Part shown: positions 1 to 5,162 of the stretch, in pieces | How the letters are laid out: each line of letters starts with the position of its first letter | Numbering within the stretch: the stretch's first letter is position 1 | Notes under the pieces: generated by a model | Seen by the model: only the letters and a program-made list of their open reading frames with translations | Told to the model about the DNA's origin: nothing | The model's database searches: none | Position numbers and translations under genes: made by a program | Assembly (NCBI GenBank): GCA_018660965.1 | Contig: JABJJH010000416.1 | Location: forward strand, 1-5,162 | DNA: 5,162 bases | Direction: 5' to 3' | DNA from: Rhodospirillaceae bacterium | GTDB lineage: Bacteria; Pseudomonadota; Alphaproteobacteria; UBA8366; GCA-2717185

Positions 1-57
1 ATTGTCACCTGGCTAAAGCGTCTCGATAAACATGACAGCAAGGAGGACACGCCGTGA
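1..57 (+). CDS. 3' end of an upstream gene, product unknown (partial)
   Basis: Frame 1 is open from the first base to a TGA at 55-57. It encodes an 18-residue tail beginning IVTWLKRL and ending in a charged stretch, DKHDSKEDTP. The stop overlaps the GTG start of the next gene as GTGA (54-57), the same overlap style used between the following two genes, which suggests a real translationally coupled gene. A short hydrophobic stretch followed by a charged hydrophilic end would fit the cytoplasmic tail of a membrane protein. Eighteen codons are too few to identify a family, and an open frame of this length can occur by chance. My guess of a transporter (for example a DUF1538-type permease, which I recall lying near P-II-like genes) is inference only. 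Confidence 0.5.
   Translation: MVTWLKRLDKHDSKEDTP
41..46 (+). promoter_or_regulatory. Strong ribosome binding site for the P-II-like gene
   Basis: AGGAGG, a near-perfect Shine-Dalgarno sequence, ends 7 bases before the GTG at 54. It decides in favour of GTG 54 over the in-frame ATG codons at 66 and 72, which lack such spacing. It lies inside the last codons of the upstream gene. Confidence 0.85.
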
Positions 58-404
58 ATCTTAAAATGATCATGGCCTTTGTGGCGGAAGAGAAAACGGA
101 AATCGTGCTGGAGGCGGCCCGCAACGCTGGCTCCACGGGGGCGACGGTTTTCCCCGGCGTTCGCGGGGAAGGGTTGAAGCCGGAAAAAACATTCCTGGGC
201 CTGGACCTCACGGCGCAACGCGACGTTTTGTTGTTCCTGGTCGCCGCCCCGAAGGCGCGCGAGATATTGGAAACGATATCGGCGGCGGGCCGGTTCGACG
301 AAGAACCCGGCAGCGGCGTCGCCATTCAGATTGAAATTGAGGACGCCGTCGGTCTCAAGACCCAGGAAGGGGTGCTTATTCAGGAAATTGAGGATTCGAT
401 ATGA
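54..404 (+). CDS. P-II-like (GlnB-fold) regulatory protein
   Basis: This 116-residue protein has the length and layout of the GlnB/P-II superfamily: small trimeric ferredoxin-like-fold regulators that bind nucleotides between subunits and control transporters or enzymes. The first strand is KMIMAFVAEE (4-13), followed by a helix with EIVLEAARNAG (16-26). A glycine-rich GVRGEG (35-40) sits where P-II has its strand-2/T-loop entry. A second helix follows at 66-78, then GRFDEEPGSG (79-88) in the place of the nucleotide-binding B-loop. The classic uridylylation-site signature with its tyrosine is absent, the T-loop region (about 41-56) is short, and the B-loop lysine of the P-II signature is not present. 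It is therefore a divergent P-II-like protein rather than GlnB or GlnK. It starts at GTG behind a strong AGGAGG, and its stop overlaps the CBS-protein start by ATGA. Partner and ligand are unknown; a role regulating the upstream gene product is inferred. Confidence 0.8.
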   Translation: MNLKMIMAFVAEEKTEIVLEAARNAGSTGATVFPGVRGEGLKPEKTFLGLDLTAQRDVLLFLVAAPKAREILETISAAGRFDEEPGSGVAIQIEIEDAVGLKTQEGVLIQEIEDSI

Positions 405-805
405 CGGAAAAAAAGATAATCAGGGTTTCGGACGTTATGTCCAAAGGGGTTATTAAGGTGGAACGGTCGGCAACGGTCCACGAAGTCGTTAGATTGATGA
501 GCGAACGCCGTATCAGTTCGGTCATCGTGGAACGGCGCGACGAAGACGATGAATTCGGTCTGGTCGCGGTCGCCGATATTGCGCGCGATGTGCTGGCCAA
601 GGATTTGTCGCCGGAACGCGTCAACGTCTATGAGATCATGTCGAAGCCGGTGTTGACGCTGGCGGCGGAAATGAACGTCATGTATGCGGTTCGCATGTTG
701 TCGCGATTCCAGCTCGCCCGAGCGTTGGTCGTCGATCACGACCGGAACCCGCTTGGCGTCGTCACACTCCGCGATATGGTGTTGCGCAGCTTGGAGGATG
801 AATGA
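401..805 (+). CDS. Two-CBS-domain protein
   Basis: This 134-residue protein consists almost entirely of a CBS pair (Bateman module), which binds adenosine nucleotides and usually controls an attached or partner protein. CBS1 spans about 8-66: VSDVMSKGVIKV at the start, GLVAVADI (53-60) at the end. CBS2 spans about 76-132: YEIMSKPVLTL, then GVVTLRDM (119-126). The Thr and Asp that usually contact ribose are present in CBS2 (T122, D125). In CBS1 the Thr is replaced by Ala (A56) while D59 remains, so only one canonical site may bind nucleotide. There is no effector domain, signal peptide or membrane segment, so it is probably cytosolic and acts on another protein. The start overlaps the P-II-like stop by 4 bases (ATGA). 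AGGAA at 382-386 and GAGG at 390-393 can serve as ribosome binding sites. Co-translation suggests that the two sensors act together. Confidence 0.9.
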   Translation: MTEKKIIRVSDVMSKGVIKVERSATVHEVVRLMSERRISSVIVERRDEDDEFGLVAVADIARDVLAKDLSPERVNVYEIMSKPVLTLAAEMNVMYAVRMLSRFQLARALVVDHDRNPLGVVTLRDMVLRSLEDE

Positions 806-828
806 GTATTATGGTGAGTTGTCGAAAC

Positions 829-855
829 CTTGAGCCGTTGCCTCTTGAGCCGTTG
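829..855 (+). repeat. 12-bp direct repeat at the rpmJ promoter
   Basis: CTTGAGCCGTTG occurs exactly at 829-840 and again at 844-855, with CCT between (period 15 bp). The second copy supplies the first three bases of the TTGACA -35 box. Two same-oriented copies spaced 1.5 helical turns apart could be regulator half-sites or a simple slippage duplication. No known operator is recognised. Confidence 0.8.
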
Positions 856-881
856 ACAGGGGGCGCAGCCACCCTTATGTT
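853..881 (+). promoter_or_regulatory. Sigma-70-type promoter for rpmJ
   Basis: A perfect -35 box, TTGACA (853-858), is followed after exactly 17 bp by a TATGTT -10 box (876-881), which matches four of six consensus bases. Transcription would start near 888, giving a leader of about 36 bases before the rpmJ ATG at 924. Consensus elements at ideal spacing suit a constitutively expressed ribosomal protein gene. The end of the CBS gene lies 48 bases upstream of the -35 box, so rpmJ appears to have its own promoter, although readthrough from upstream is possible. Confidence 0.7.
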
Positions 882-923
882 CCGCGCTCTTCGCTCTTAA
901 TAGAATACAGACGGAACGGCGTT

Positions 924-1049
924 ATGAAGGTAGTTCATTCGATCAAATCAATGAAAACGCGGCACAAGGATTGTGTCGTGGTGCGCCGCAAGGGCCGCAT
1001 TTACGTAATCAACAAGAAAAACCCGCGTTTCAAGGCCCGCCAGGGCTGA
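924..1049 (+). CDS. rpmJ: Large-subunit ribosomal protein bL36
   Basis: This 41-residue, very basic protein (MKVVHSIKSMKTRH at the N-terminus, NPRFKARQG at the end) is ribosomal protein L36, the smallest protein of the 50S subunit, which binds 23S rRNA. Family landmarks are the MKV start, the VVRRKGRIYVI core (19-29) and the terminal ARQG. Compared with the 38-residue E. coli protein, it has a 3-residue insertion before C17. It retains only one of the four zinc ligands: C17 is kept, and the other positions are K11, N30 and F36. It is thus the zinc-free type common in alphaproteobacteria. It stands alone rather than in a ribosomal-protein operon, with its own promoter upstream and a hairpin terminator 35 bases downstream. 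The Shine-Dalgarno is weak (GGA around 913). Confidence 0.96.
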   Translation: MKVVHSIKSMKTRHKDCVVVRRKGRIYVINKKNPRFKARQG

Positions 1050-1083
1050 TCGCGCGTCGGCGATTTATCGCTGAAATTCGTTT

Positions 1084-1108
1084 AAAAAAGCCGCAGTTGC
1101 GGCTTTTT
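1084..1108 (+). terminator. Rho-independent terminator after rpmJ
   Basis: The stem GCCGC (1090-1094) pairs with GCGGC (1099-1103) around the loop AGTT, extended by an A-tract (1084-1089) against a T-tract (1104-1108). It lies 35 bases past the rpmJ stop. The A/T symmetry could also let it work on the opposite strand, but no gene converges on it here. It separates rpmJ from glcDEF. Confidence 0.88.
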
Positions 1109-1136
1109 GCGTTTGTGCGAAAAAAAGGCTTATAAA
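1107..1136 (+). promoter_or_regulatory. Possible promoter for glcDEF (weak)
   Basis: TATAAA at 1131-1136 matches the -10 consensus at five of six bases. The best -35 partner is TTGCGT (1107-1112) at 18 bp spacing, with only three or so matches, and it overlaps the end of the terminator T-tract. Transcription would begin near 1143, about 30 bases before the glcD start. A promoter is needed somewhere between the terminator and 1172, so this is the best candidate, but a poor -35 suggests dependence on an activator or that the call is wrong. Confidence 0.3.
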
Positions 1137-1171
1137 AGGCCTGTTTAAACTTCAGGGACGCGGGCTTTTCC

Positions 1172-2659
1172 ATGAAGATGCCGGAACCCAACCGGGATGT
1201 TATCGCGCGCCGCGCGGTGATCGCCGCGGGATTGCAGGACATCGTGCCGGGCGAAGGCGTGATCGTCGATGAAGACGAGTTGCGGCCATACGAATCCGAC
1301 GGCCTGACCGCCTACCGGCAATTGCCGCTGATCGTCGTCTTGCCGGAAACCACCGAACAAGTCTCTCGGGTTCTGCGGTATTGCCATGACAATGACGTGA
1401 AGGTCGTGCCGCGCGGCGCGGGCACCTCATTGTCCGGCGGCGCGCTACCATTGGCGGACGGCATTATTCTCGGCCTCGGCAAGTTCAAGAAAATAATCGA
1501 AATCGATTACGACAACCGCTGCGCCGTGGTGCAACCGGGCGTCACCAATTTGGGCATCACCGACGCCGTGCGCGATAACGGCTTTTATTACGCGCCCGAT
1601 CCGTCGAGTCAGATCGCCTGCACCATTGGCGGCAATATTGCGGAAAATTCCGGTGGCGTTCACAGTCTGAAATACGGATTGACGACGAACAACGTCCTTG
1701 GCCTCGAACTGGTGATGATGGATGGGGAAGTGGTTCGCATCGGCGGCAAGCACCTTGATTCAGATGGCTATGACCTGTTGGGGCTGATGACAGGGTCGGA
1801 AGGGTTGTTGGGGGTCGTGACCGAGGTCACGGTTCGTATCCTGCGCGCGCCGGAAACAGCGCGGGCGTTGCTGATCGGCTTTCCATCGAATGAAGCGGCG
1901 GGCGCGTGCGTAGCGGGGGTGATTGGCGCGGGCATCATTCCCGGAGGCATGGAAATGATGGACCGACCGGCGATCCAGGCGGCGGAAGCCTTCGTTCAGG
2001 CGGGCTATCCGCTGGATGTCGAGGCGCTGTTGATCGTCGAACTGGACGGCCCGGAAACCGAAGTCGATTACCTGATCGGCGAAGTCGAGCGGATCGCGGG
2101 CGAAAACGACGCAGAGTCCATCCGGATTTCCGAGTCCGAAGACGAACGCGAGTCGTTCTGGGCCGGGCGCAAGGCGGCGTTCCCCGCAATCGGGCGCCTG
2201 TCGCCGGATTACTATTGCATGGACGGTACGATCCCGCGCGGGCGTCTGCCGGAAGTGTTGAGCCGCATGGCCGCGTTATCGTCGCAGTACGGACTGCGCG
2301 TCGCCAATGTGTTTCATGCGGGTGATGGGAACCTGCACCCCTTGATCCTGTACGACGCGAATATTCCCGGTGAGTTGGAAAACGCCGAAGCGTTCGGCGC
2401 CGATATCCTGCGTCTGTGCGTCGAAGTCGGTGGGGTTCTGACCGGTGAGCATGGCGTCGGCGTGGAAAAACGCGATTTGATGGGGACCATGTTCACCGAG
2501 GACGATTTGAAGCAGCAACAGCGTGTGAAATGCGCCTTCGATCCGACCTCATTACTGAATCCCGGCAAGGTCTTTCCCACCTTACACCGGTGCGCGGAAC
2601 TGGGGCGCGTTCATATTCACGCAGGCCAGACCCGGTTTCCGGATCTGCCGCGTTTTTAG
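1172..2659 (+). CDS. glcD: Glycolate oxidase (dehydrogenase) FAD-linked subunit GlcD
   Basis: This 495-residue flavoprotein of the FAD-linked oxidase (PCMH) family is close in length to E. coli GlcD (499). It is the catalytic subunit that, with GlcE and GlcF, oxidises glycolate (often also D-lactate) to glyoxylate and feeds electrons to the membrane quinone pool. The FAD-binding half (about 53-228) contains the pyrophosphate loop PRGAGTSLSGG (80-90), followed by APDPSSQIACTIGGNIAENSGG (141-162). The C-terminal FAD-oxidase domain carries HAGDGNLHP (382-390) and GEHGVGVEK (425-433), both typical active-site segments, then LLNPGKVFP (461-469). No signal peptide is seen, so it is cytosolic or peripheral at the inner membrane. 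The start is ATG 1172; ATG 1178 is an equally plausible alternative, as the ribosome binding site is weak (AGGGA near 1154). It leads the operon, 15 bases before glcE. Other 2-hydroxyacid dehydrogenases share the fold, but the glcE and glcF neighbours settle the name. Confidence 0.95.
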   Translation: MKMPEPNRDVIARRAVIAAGLQDIVPGEGVIVDEDELRPYESDGLTAYRQLPLIVVLPETTEQVSRVLRYCHDNDVKVVPRGAGTSLSGGALPLADGIILGLGKFKKIIEIDYDNRCAVVQPGVTNLGITDAVRDNGFYYAPDPSSQIACTIGGNIAENSGGVHSLKYGLTTNNVLGLELVMMDGEVVRIGGKHLDSDGYDLLGLMTGSEGLLGVVTEVTVRILRAPETARALLIGFPSNEAAGACVAGVIGAGIIPGGMEMMDRPAIQAAEAFVQAGYPLDVEALLIVELDGPETEVDYLIGEVERIAGENDAESIRISESEDERESFWAGRKAAFPAIGRLSPDYYCMDGTIPRGRLPEVLSRMAALSSQYGLRVANVFHAGDGNLHPLILYDANIPGELENAEAFGADILRLCVEVGGVLTGEHGVGVEKRDLMGTMFTEDDLKQQQRVKCAFDPTSLLNPGKVFPTLHRCAELGRVHIHAGQTRFPDLPRF

Positions 2660-2674
2660 AGGCCGGGCGCAAAC

Positions 2675-3922
2675 ATGAGCACAATTCTGAAGCCGGACAA
2701 CGCCGCACAGGTATTCGATGCGGTGTCGTGGGCGGCGGCGGCGGAAACGCCGCTTGAAATTGTCGGCGGCGGCTCGAAACGCGCGATTGGCCGCCCGGTG
2801 AATGCAGGCCATACGCTGGATTTGTCGGCGCTTTCGGGTGTGACGCTTTATGAAGCGGAAGAACTTGTGTTGTCGGCGGGGCCGGGGACGCCGCTGTCCG
2901 ACATTCACGCGGCGTTGGCGGAACACCGTCAGGAACTGGCGTTTGAACCGCCCGACTATGGCCCGTTGCTGGGCGGGGCGGCGGGTGCGGCGACTATCGG
3001 CGGCGCACTGTCGACCAATTTCGCCGGGCCGCGACGCTTGAAGGCCGGGGCCGCCCGGGATCATTTTTTGGGTTTTGAGGCGGTCAGCGGCCGGGGCGAG
3101 GCGTTCAAATCCGGCGGACGCGTGGTGAAGAACGTCACCGGCTACGATCTGTCGAAGATCATGGCCGGGTCCTGGGGGACGTTGGGGGCGTTGACCACGG
3201 TGACGGTGAAGGTCCTGCCGATGGCGGAAAAGACCCGCACGGTTTTGGTGGTTGGATGCGGCGCAGCGCCGGGGGTCGCGGCAATGACCCAGGCGCTGCA
3301 ATCGCCCTATGAAGTGTCCGGCGCGGCGTGGTTGCCGGAATCGCTGGCCGGGACTTCGGACGTTTCCTATGTGCGTGGCGCCGGCGCGGCGGTCGCCGCC
3401 ATCCGCGTGGAAGGGCCAGGGCCGTCGGTTGAATATCGCTGCGCGAAGTTGCGCGAACAACTGTCGGCGTATGGCGCGACGGAAGAATTGCACGGCCATA
3501 ATTCCGGCGCGTTCTGGCGCGAAGTGCGTGATGTCGCGCCGTTCGCCGAACCGGGCGACGCGCGAACTGTGTGGAAAATTTCCGTGCCGCCGCAAAGCGG
3601 GGCCGGGGTTGCGTCTGCGTTATGCGAAACGTTGAAGGCGGAAGCTTATCTGGATTGGGCCGGTGGGTTGGTGTGGCTGGCGGTTCCGGCCAATCAATTC
3701 AGTGAGGGCCAATCCGTTGATGGGGCGCATGAAGCGGTGCGCGGCGCGATAGCGGCGTGCGGCGGACACGCGACGATCATTCGCGCCGACGCCGACATCC
3801 GCGCGCGCGTTCCGGTGTTTCAACCCCAGGCGCCGGGGCTGCAAGCGCTGTCGCGGCGTTTGAAGGAAAGCTTCGATCCGCTCGGCATTCTCAATGTCGG
3901 CCGCATGACGGCGGGGGTCTGA
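2675..3922 (+). CDS. glcE: Glycolate oxidase FAD-binding subunit GlcE
   Basis: This 415-residue protein is the second flavin-domain subunit of the glycolate oxidase complex. It resembles the N-terminal FAD domain of GlcD but lacks that protein's HAGDGNLHP catalytic segment. The visible FAD-domain landmarks are IVGGGSKRAIGRP (29-41), VLSAGPGTPLSDIHAAL (65-81), GGAAGAATIGGALSTNFAGPRR (100-121), KNVTGYDLSKIMAGSWGTLG (152-171) and the closing FDPLGILNVGRM (400-411). The middle region (about 185-390) is alanine- and glycine-rich and less recognisable. It is longer than the 350-residue E. coli GlcE. The ATG at 2675 follows the glcD stop by 15 bases, with AGAGG (2658-2662) overlapping that stop as a distant ribosome binding site. 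Its own stop lies one base before the GTG of glcF, implying coupled translation of the subunits. Confidence 0.93.
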   Translation: MSTILKPDNAAQVFDAVSWAAAAETPLEIVGGGSKRAIGRPVNAGHTLDLSALSGVTLYEAEELVLSAGPGTPLSDIHAALAEHRQELAFEPPDYGPLLGGAAGAATIGGALSTNFAGPRRLKAGAARDHFLGFEAVSGRGEAFKSGGRVVKNVTGYDLSKIMAGSWGTLGALTTVTVKVLPMAEKTRTVLVVGCGAAPGVAAMTQALQSPYEVSGAAWLPESLAGTSDVSYVRGAGAAVAAIRVEGPGPSVEYRCAKLREQLSAYGATEELHGHNSGAFWREVRDVAPFAEPGDARTVWKISVPPQSGAGVASALCETLKAEAYLDWAGGLVWLAVPANQFSEGQSVDGAHEAVRGAIAACGGHATIIRADADIRARVPVFQPQAPGLQALSRRLKESFDPLGILNVGRMTAGV

Positions 3923-3923
3923 C

Positions 3924-5162
3924 GTGCAAACCAGTTTTTCTTTGGCTCAATTGGCCGACCCGGATATCGCCGACGCCAACGATATTCTGCGCGCCTGTGT
4001 CCATTGCGGGTTCTGCACCGCGACATGCCCGACCTATGTGCTGTTGGGCGATGAACTGGATAGCCCGCGCGGGCGAATATACCAGATCAAGGATATGCTG
4101 GAAAAAGCCGCGCCCGCCAGCCCGTTGGTCGTCAAACATGTCGACCGCTGCTTGTCGTGCCTGTCCTGCATGACGACCTGTCCGTCCGGCGTGCATTACA
4201 TGCATCTGGTCGATCTGGGCCGCAAATACATTGAACAAACCTTCCGACGTCCGGCTCTCGACCGCTGGCTGCGCGCGGTGCTGGCCACGCTGTTGCCGCG
4301 ACCCGGACTTTTTCGCTTGGCGTTGTTGGCCGCCGGGGTCGCGCGTCCGTTGGCGAAACTGGCGCCGGGGCGGTTGGGGGCGATGTTGCGGCTGGCCCCG
4401 GCGCGCACGCCGTCGCCATCGGCGATGGACCGGCCCCAGGTCTTTCCCGGAATCGGTGCGCGCAAAGGCCGTGTCGCCCTGTTATGGGGCTGCGCGCAAC
4501 CAGTGCTGAGCCCGCAAATCAACGAAGCCACGGTGCGCCTGTTGACCCGTCATGGCGTGGAGGTGGTGAACGCGCCGGGGGCGGGGTGTTGCGGCGCGCT
4601 GGCGCATCACATGGGCCGGACGAACGACAGTCACGATCAGGCGGCGGCGAATATACGGGCGTGGATGCGGGAAATCGACGGCGCGGGACTGGATGCGATT
4701 TTGATAAACGCATCGGGTTGCGGAACGACGGTGAAGGATTACGGATTTATGTTCCGCAACGACGACGCCTTGAAGGACGCCGCCGCCCGCGTTTCCGCGC
4801 TGGCGTTGGATGTGAGTGAGTATATCGACACGCTCGACCTAGCGTTTACGCCGCCAAGCCCAGCGCCGTCCATCGCCTATCACGCCGCGTGTTCCCTGCA
4901 GCATGGGCAAAAGATCACGGCGCTTCCCAAAGCCCTGTTGAAGCGCGCGGGGTTCGAAGTGCGCGACGTGCCGGAAAGTCATTTGTGCTGCGGGTCGGCG
5001 GGCACGTATAATTTGTTGCAACCCGAATTGGCGGACAAGCTGCGCGCCCGGAAAGTCGCGAATATTCAAAAGACCGGCGCCGACGTGGTGGCGGCGGGCA
5101 ATATCGGTTGCATGACGCAAATCGCCAGTGGGTTCGAGACGCCGGTTCTGCACACGGTTGAA
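3924..5162 (+). CDS. glcF: Glycolate oxidase iron-sulfur subunit GlcF (3' end cut off)
   Basis: The frame is open from GTG 3924 to the window edge: 413 complete codons with no stop. This is the iron-sulfur subunit that passes electrons from the GlcD/GlcE flavins toward the membrane. Two [4Fe-4S] ferredoxin motifs of the form CX2CX2CX3CP are intact: C25, C28, C31, C35 and C76, C79, C82, C86. Two cysteine-rich CCG domains follow: C190 (WGCAQP), C222-C223-G and C266 (ASGCG), then C323, C355-C356-G (HLCCGSAGTY) and C396 (NIGCMTQ). These are the heterodisulfide-reductase-type cofactor sites. The GTG start lies one base after the glcE stop, with a GGGGG (3913-3917) ribosome binding site. The MQT start matches the E. 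coli protein as I remember it, and no later ATG would keep the first cluster. From the position after NIGC, about 15-25 residues are missing beyond 5162. Confidence 0.95.
   Translation, partial: MQTSFSLAQLADPDIADANDILRACVHCGFCTATCPTYVLLGDELDSPRGRIYQIKDMLEKAAPASPLVVKHVDRCLSCLSCMTTCPSGVHYMHLVDLGRKYIEQTFRRPALDRWLRAVLATLLPRPGLFRLALLAAGVARPLAKLAPGRLGAMLRLAPARTPSPSAMDRPQVFPGIGARKGRVALLWGCAQPVLSPQINEATVRLLTRHGVEVVNAPGAGCCGALAHHMGRTNDSHDQAAANIRAWMREIDGAGLDAILINASGCGTTVKDYGFMFRNDDALKDAAARVSALALDVSEYIDTLDLAFTPPSPAPSIAYHAACSLQHGQKITALPKALLKRAGFEVRDVPESHLCCGSAGTYNLLQPELADKLRARKVANIQKTGADVVAAGNIGCMTQIASGFETPVLHTVE

Noticed and set aside
5..325. Minus-strand 106-codon frame opposite the P-II-like gene
   Set aside because: The + strand gene has a strong Shine-Dalgarno and a recognisable P-II-like layout. 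The antisense frame is Ser/Arg/Ala-rich with no motif.
806..923. Riboswitch, tRNA or small RNA in the gap between the CBS gene and rpmJ
   Set aside because: At 118 bases the gap is explained by the direct repeat, promoter and short leader. No cloverleaf, terminator hairpin or known aptamer pattern could be found by eye.
1122..1142. A-rich run followed by AGGC...GCCT, considered as a second terminator
   Set aside because: The possible stem is only 4 bp with a long loop and no following T-tract, so it is not a credible hairpin.
1906..2325. Plus-strand 139-codon frame inside glcD
   Set aside because: It is Arg/Gly-rich, out of frame with the conserved GlcD motifs that span the same bases, and has no ribosome binding site of note.
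2582..3595. Long minus-strand open frame (337 codons) antisense to the end of glcD and most of glcE
   Set aside because: Its translation is dominated by Arg, His and Gln with no recognisable domain. It mirrors the GC-rich third positions of the strongly supported glcE on the + strand, so it is a codon-bias shadow.
3891..4531. Minus-strand frames of 95-115 codons over the 5' half of glcF
   Set aside because: They are antisense to the two ferredoxin motifs of glcF, have low-complexity composition and lack start signals.
4484..4819. Plus-strand 111-codon frame within glcF
   Set aside because: The glcF frame is unbroken here and carries the C222-C223 and C266 landmarks. The alternative frame is Gly/Arg-rich and resembles no family.

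Overview
The window looks like a chromosomal segment of an alphaproteobacterium. The coding regions are GC-rich. The L36 protein is the 41-residue form that has lost most zinc ligands, and GlcD closely resembles my recollection of alphaproteobacterial GlcD, including the PDLPRF end. No finer taxonomic placement is possible from the sequence alone. All genes are on the + strand, and no mobile element, CRISPR array, tRNA or rRNA was seen.

Region 1 (1-805) is the tail of a tightly packed operon. The last codons of an upstream gene run into a GTG-started P-II-like regulator gene through a GTGA overlap. The P-II-like gene in turn overlaps a small two-CBS-domain protein gene by ATGA. Both small proteins belong to families that bind adenine nucleotides, so they probably act as a paired sensor for whatever the upstream gene encodes. 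A membrane transporter is the best guess, but it is outside the window.

Region 2 (806-1171) holds a short monocistronic unit. A near-consensus sigma-70 promoter (TTGACA, 17 bp, TATGTT) lies just upstream of rpmJ (ribosomal protein bL36), and a rho-independent hairpin follows the gene. A 12-bp direct repeat abuts and enters the -35 box. After the terminator there is a possible weak promoter and an 8-bp palindrome ahead of the next operon. Neither intergenic stretch exceeds about 125 bases.

Region 3 (1172-5162) is glcDEF, the three subunits of the membrane-associated glycolate oxidase (glycolate dehydrogenase). It comprises two FAD-domain subunits (GlcD, GlcE) and an iron-sulfur subunit (GlcF) with two [4Fe-4S] motifs and two CCG domains. 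glcF starts with GTG one base after the glcE stop and runs off the right edge, missing perhaps 15-25 residues. Together they would oxidise glycolate to glyoxylate and pass electrons to the respiratory chain, either for growth on glycolate or for disposal of phosphoglycolate-derived glycolate.

Most of the window is ordinary core metabolism. The part most worth a second look is the P-II-like/CBS pair with its cut-off upstream partner, followed by the repeat at the rpmJ promoter.
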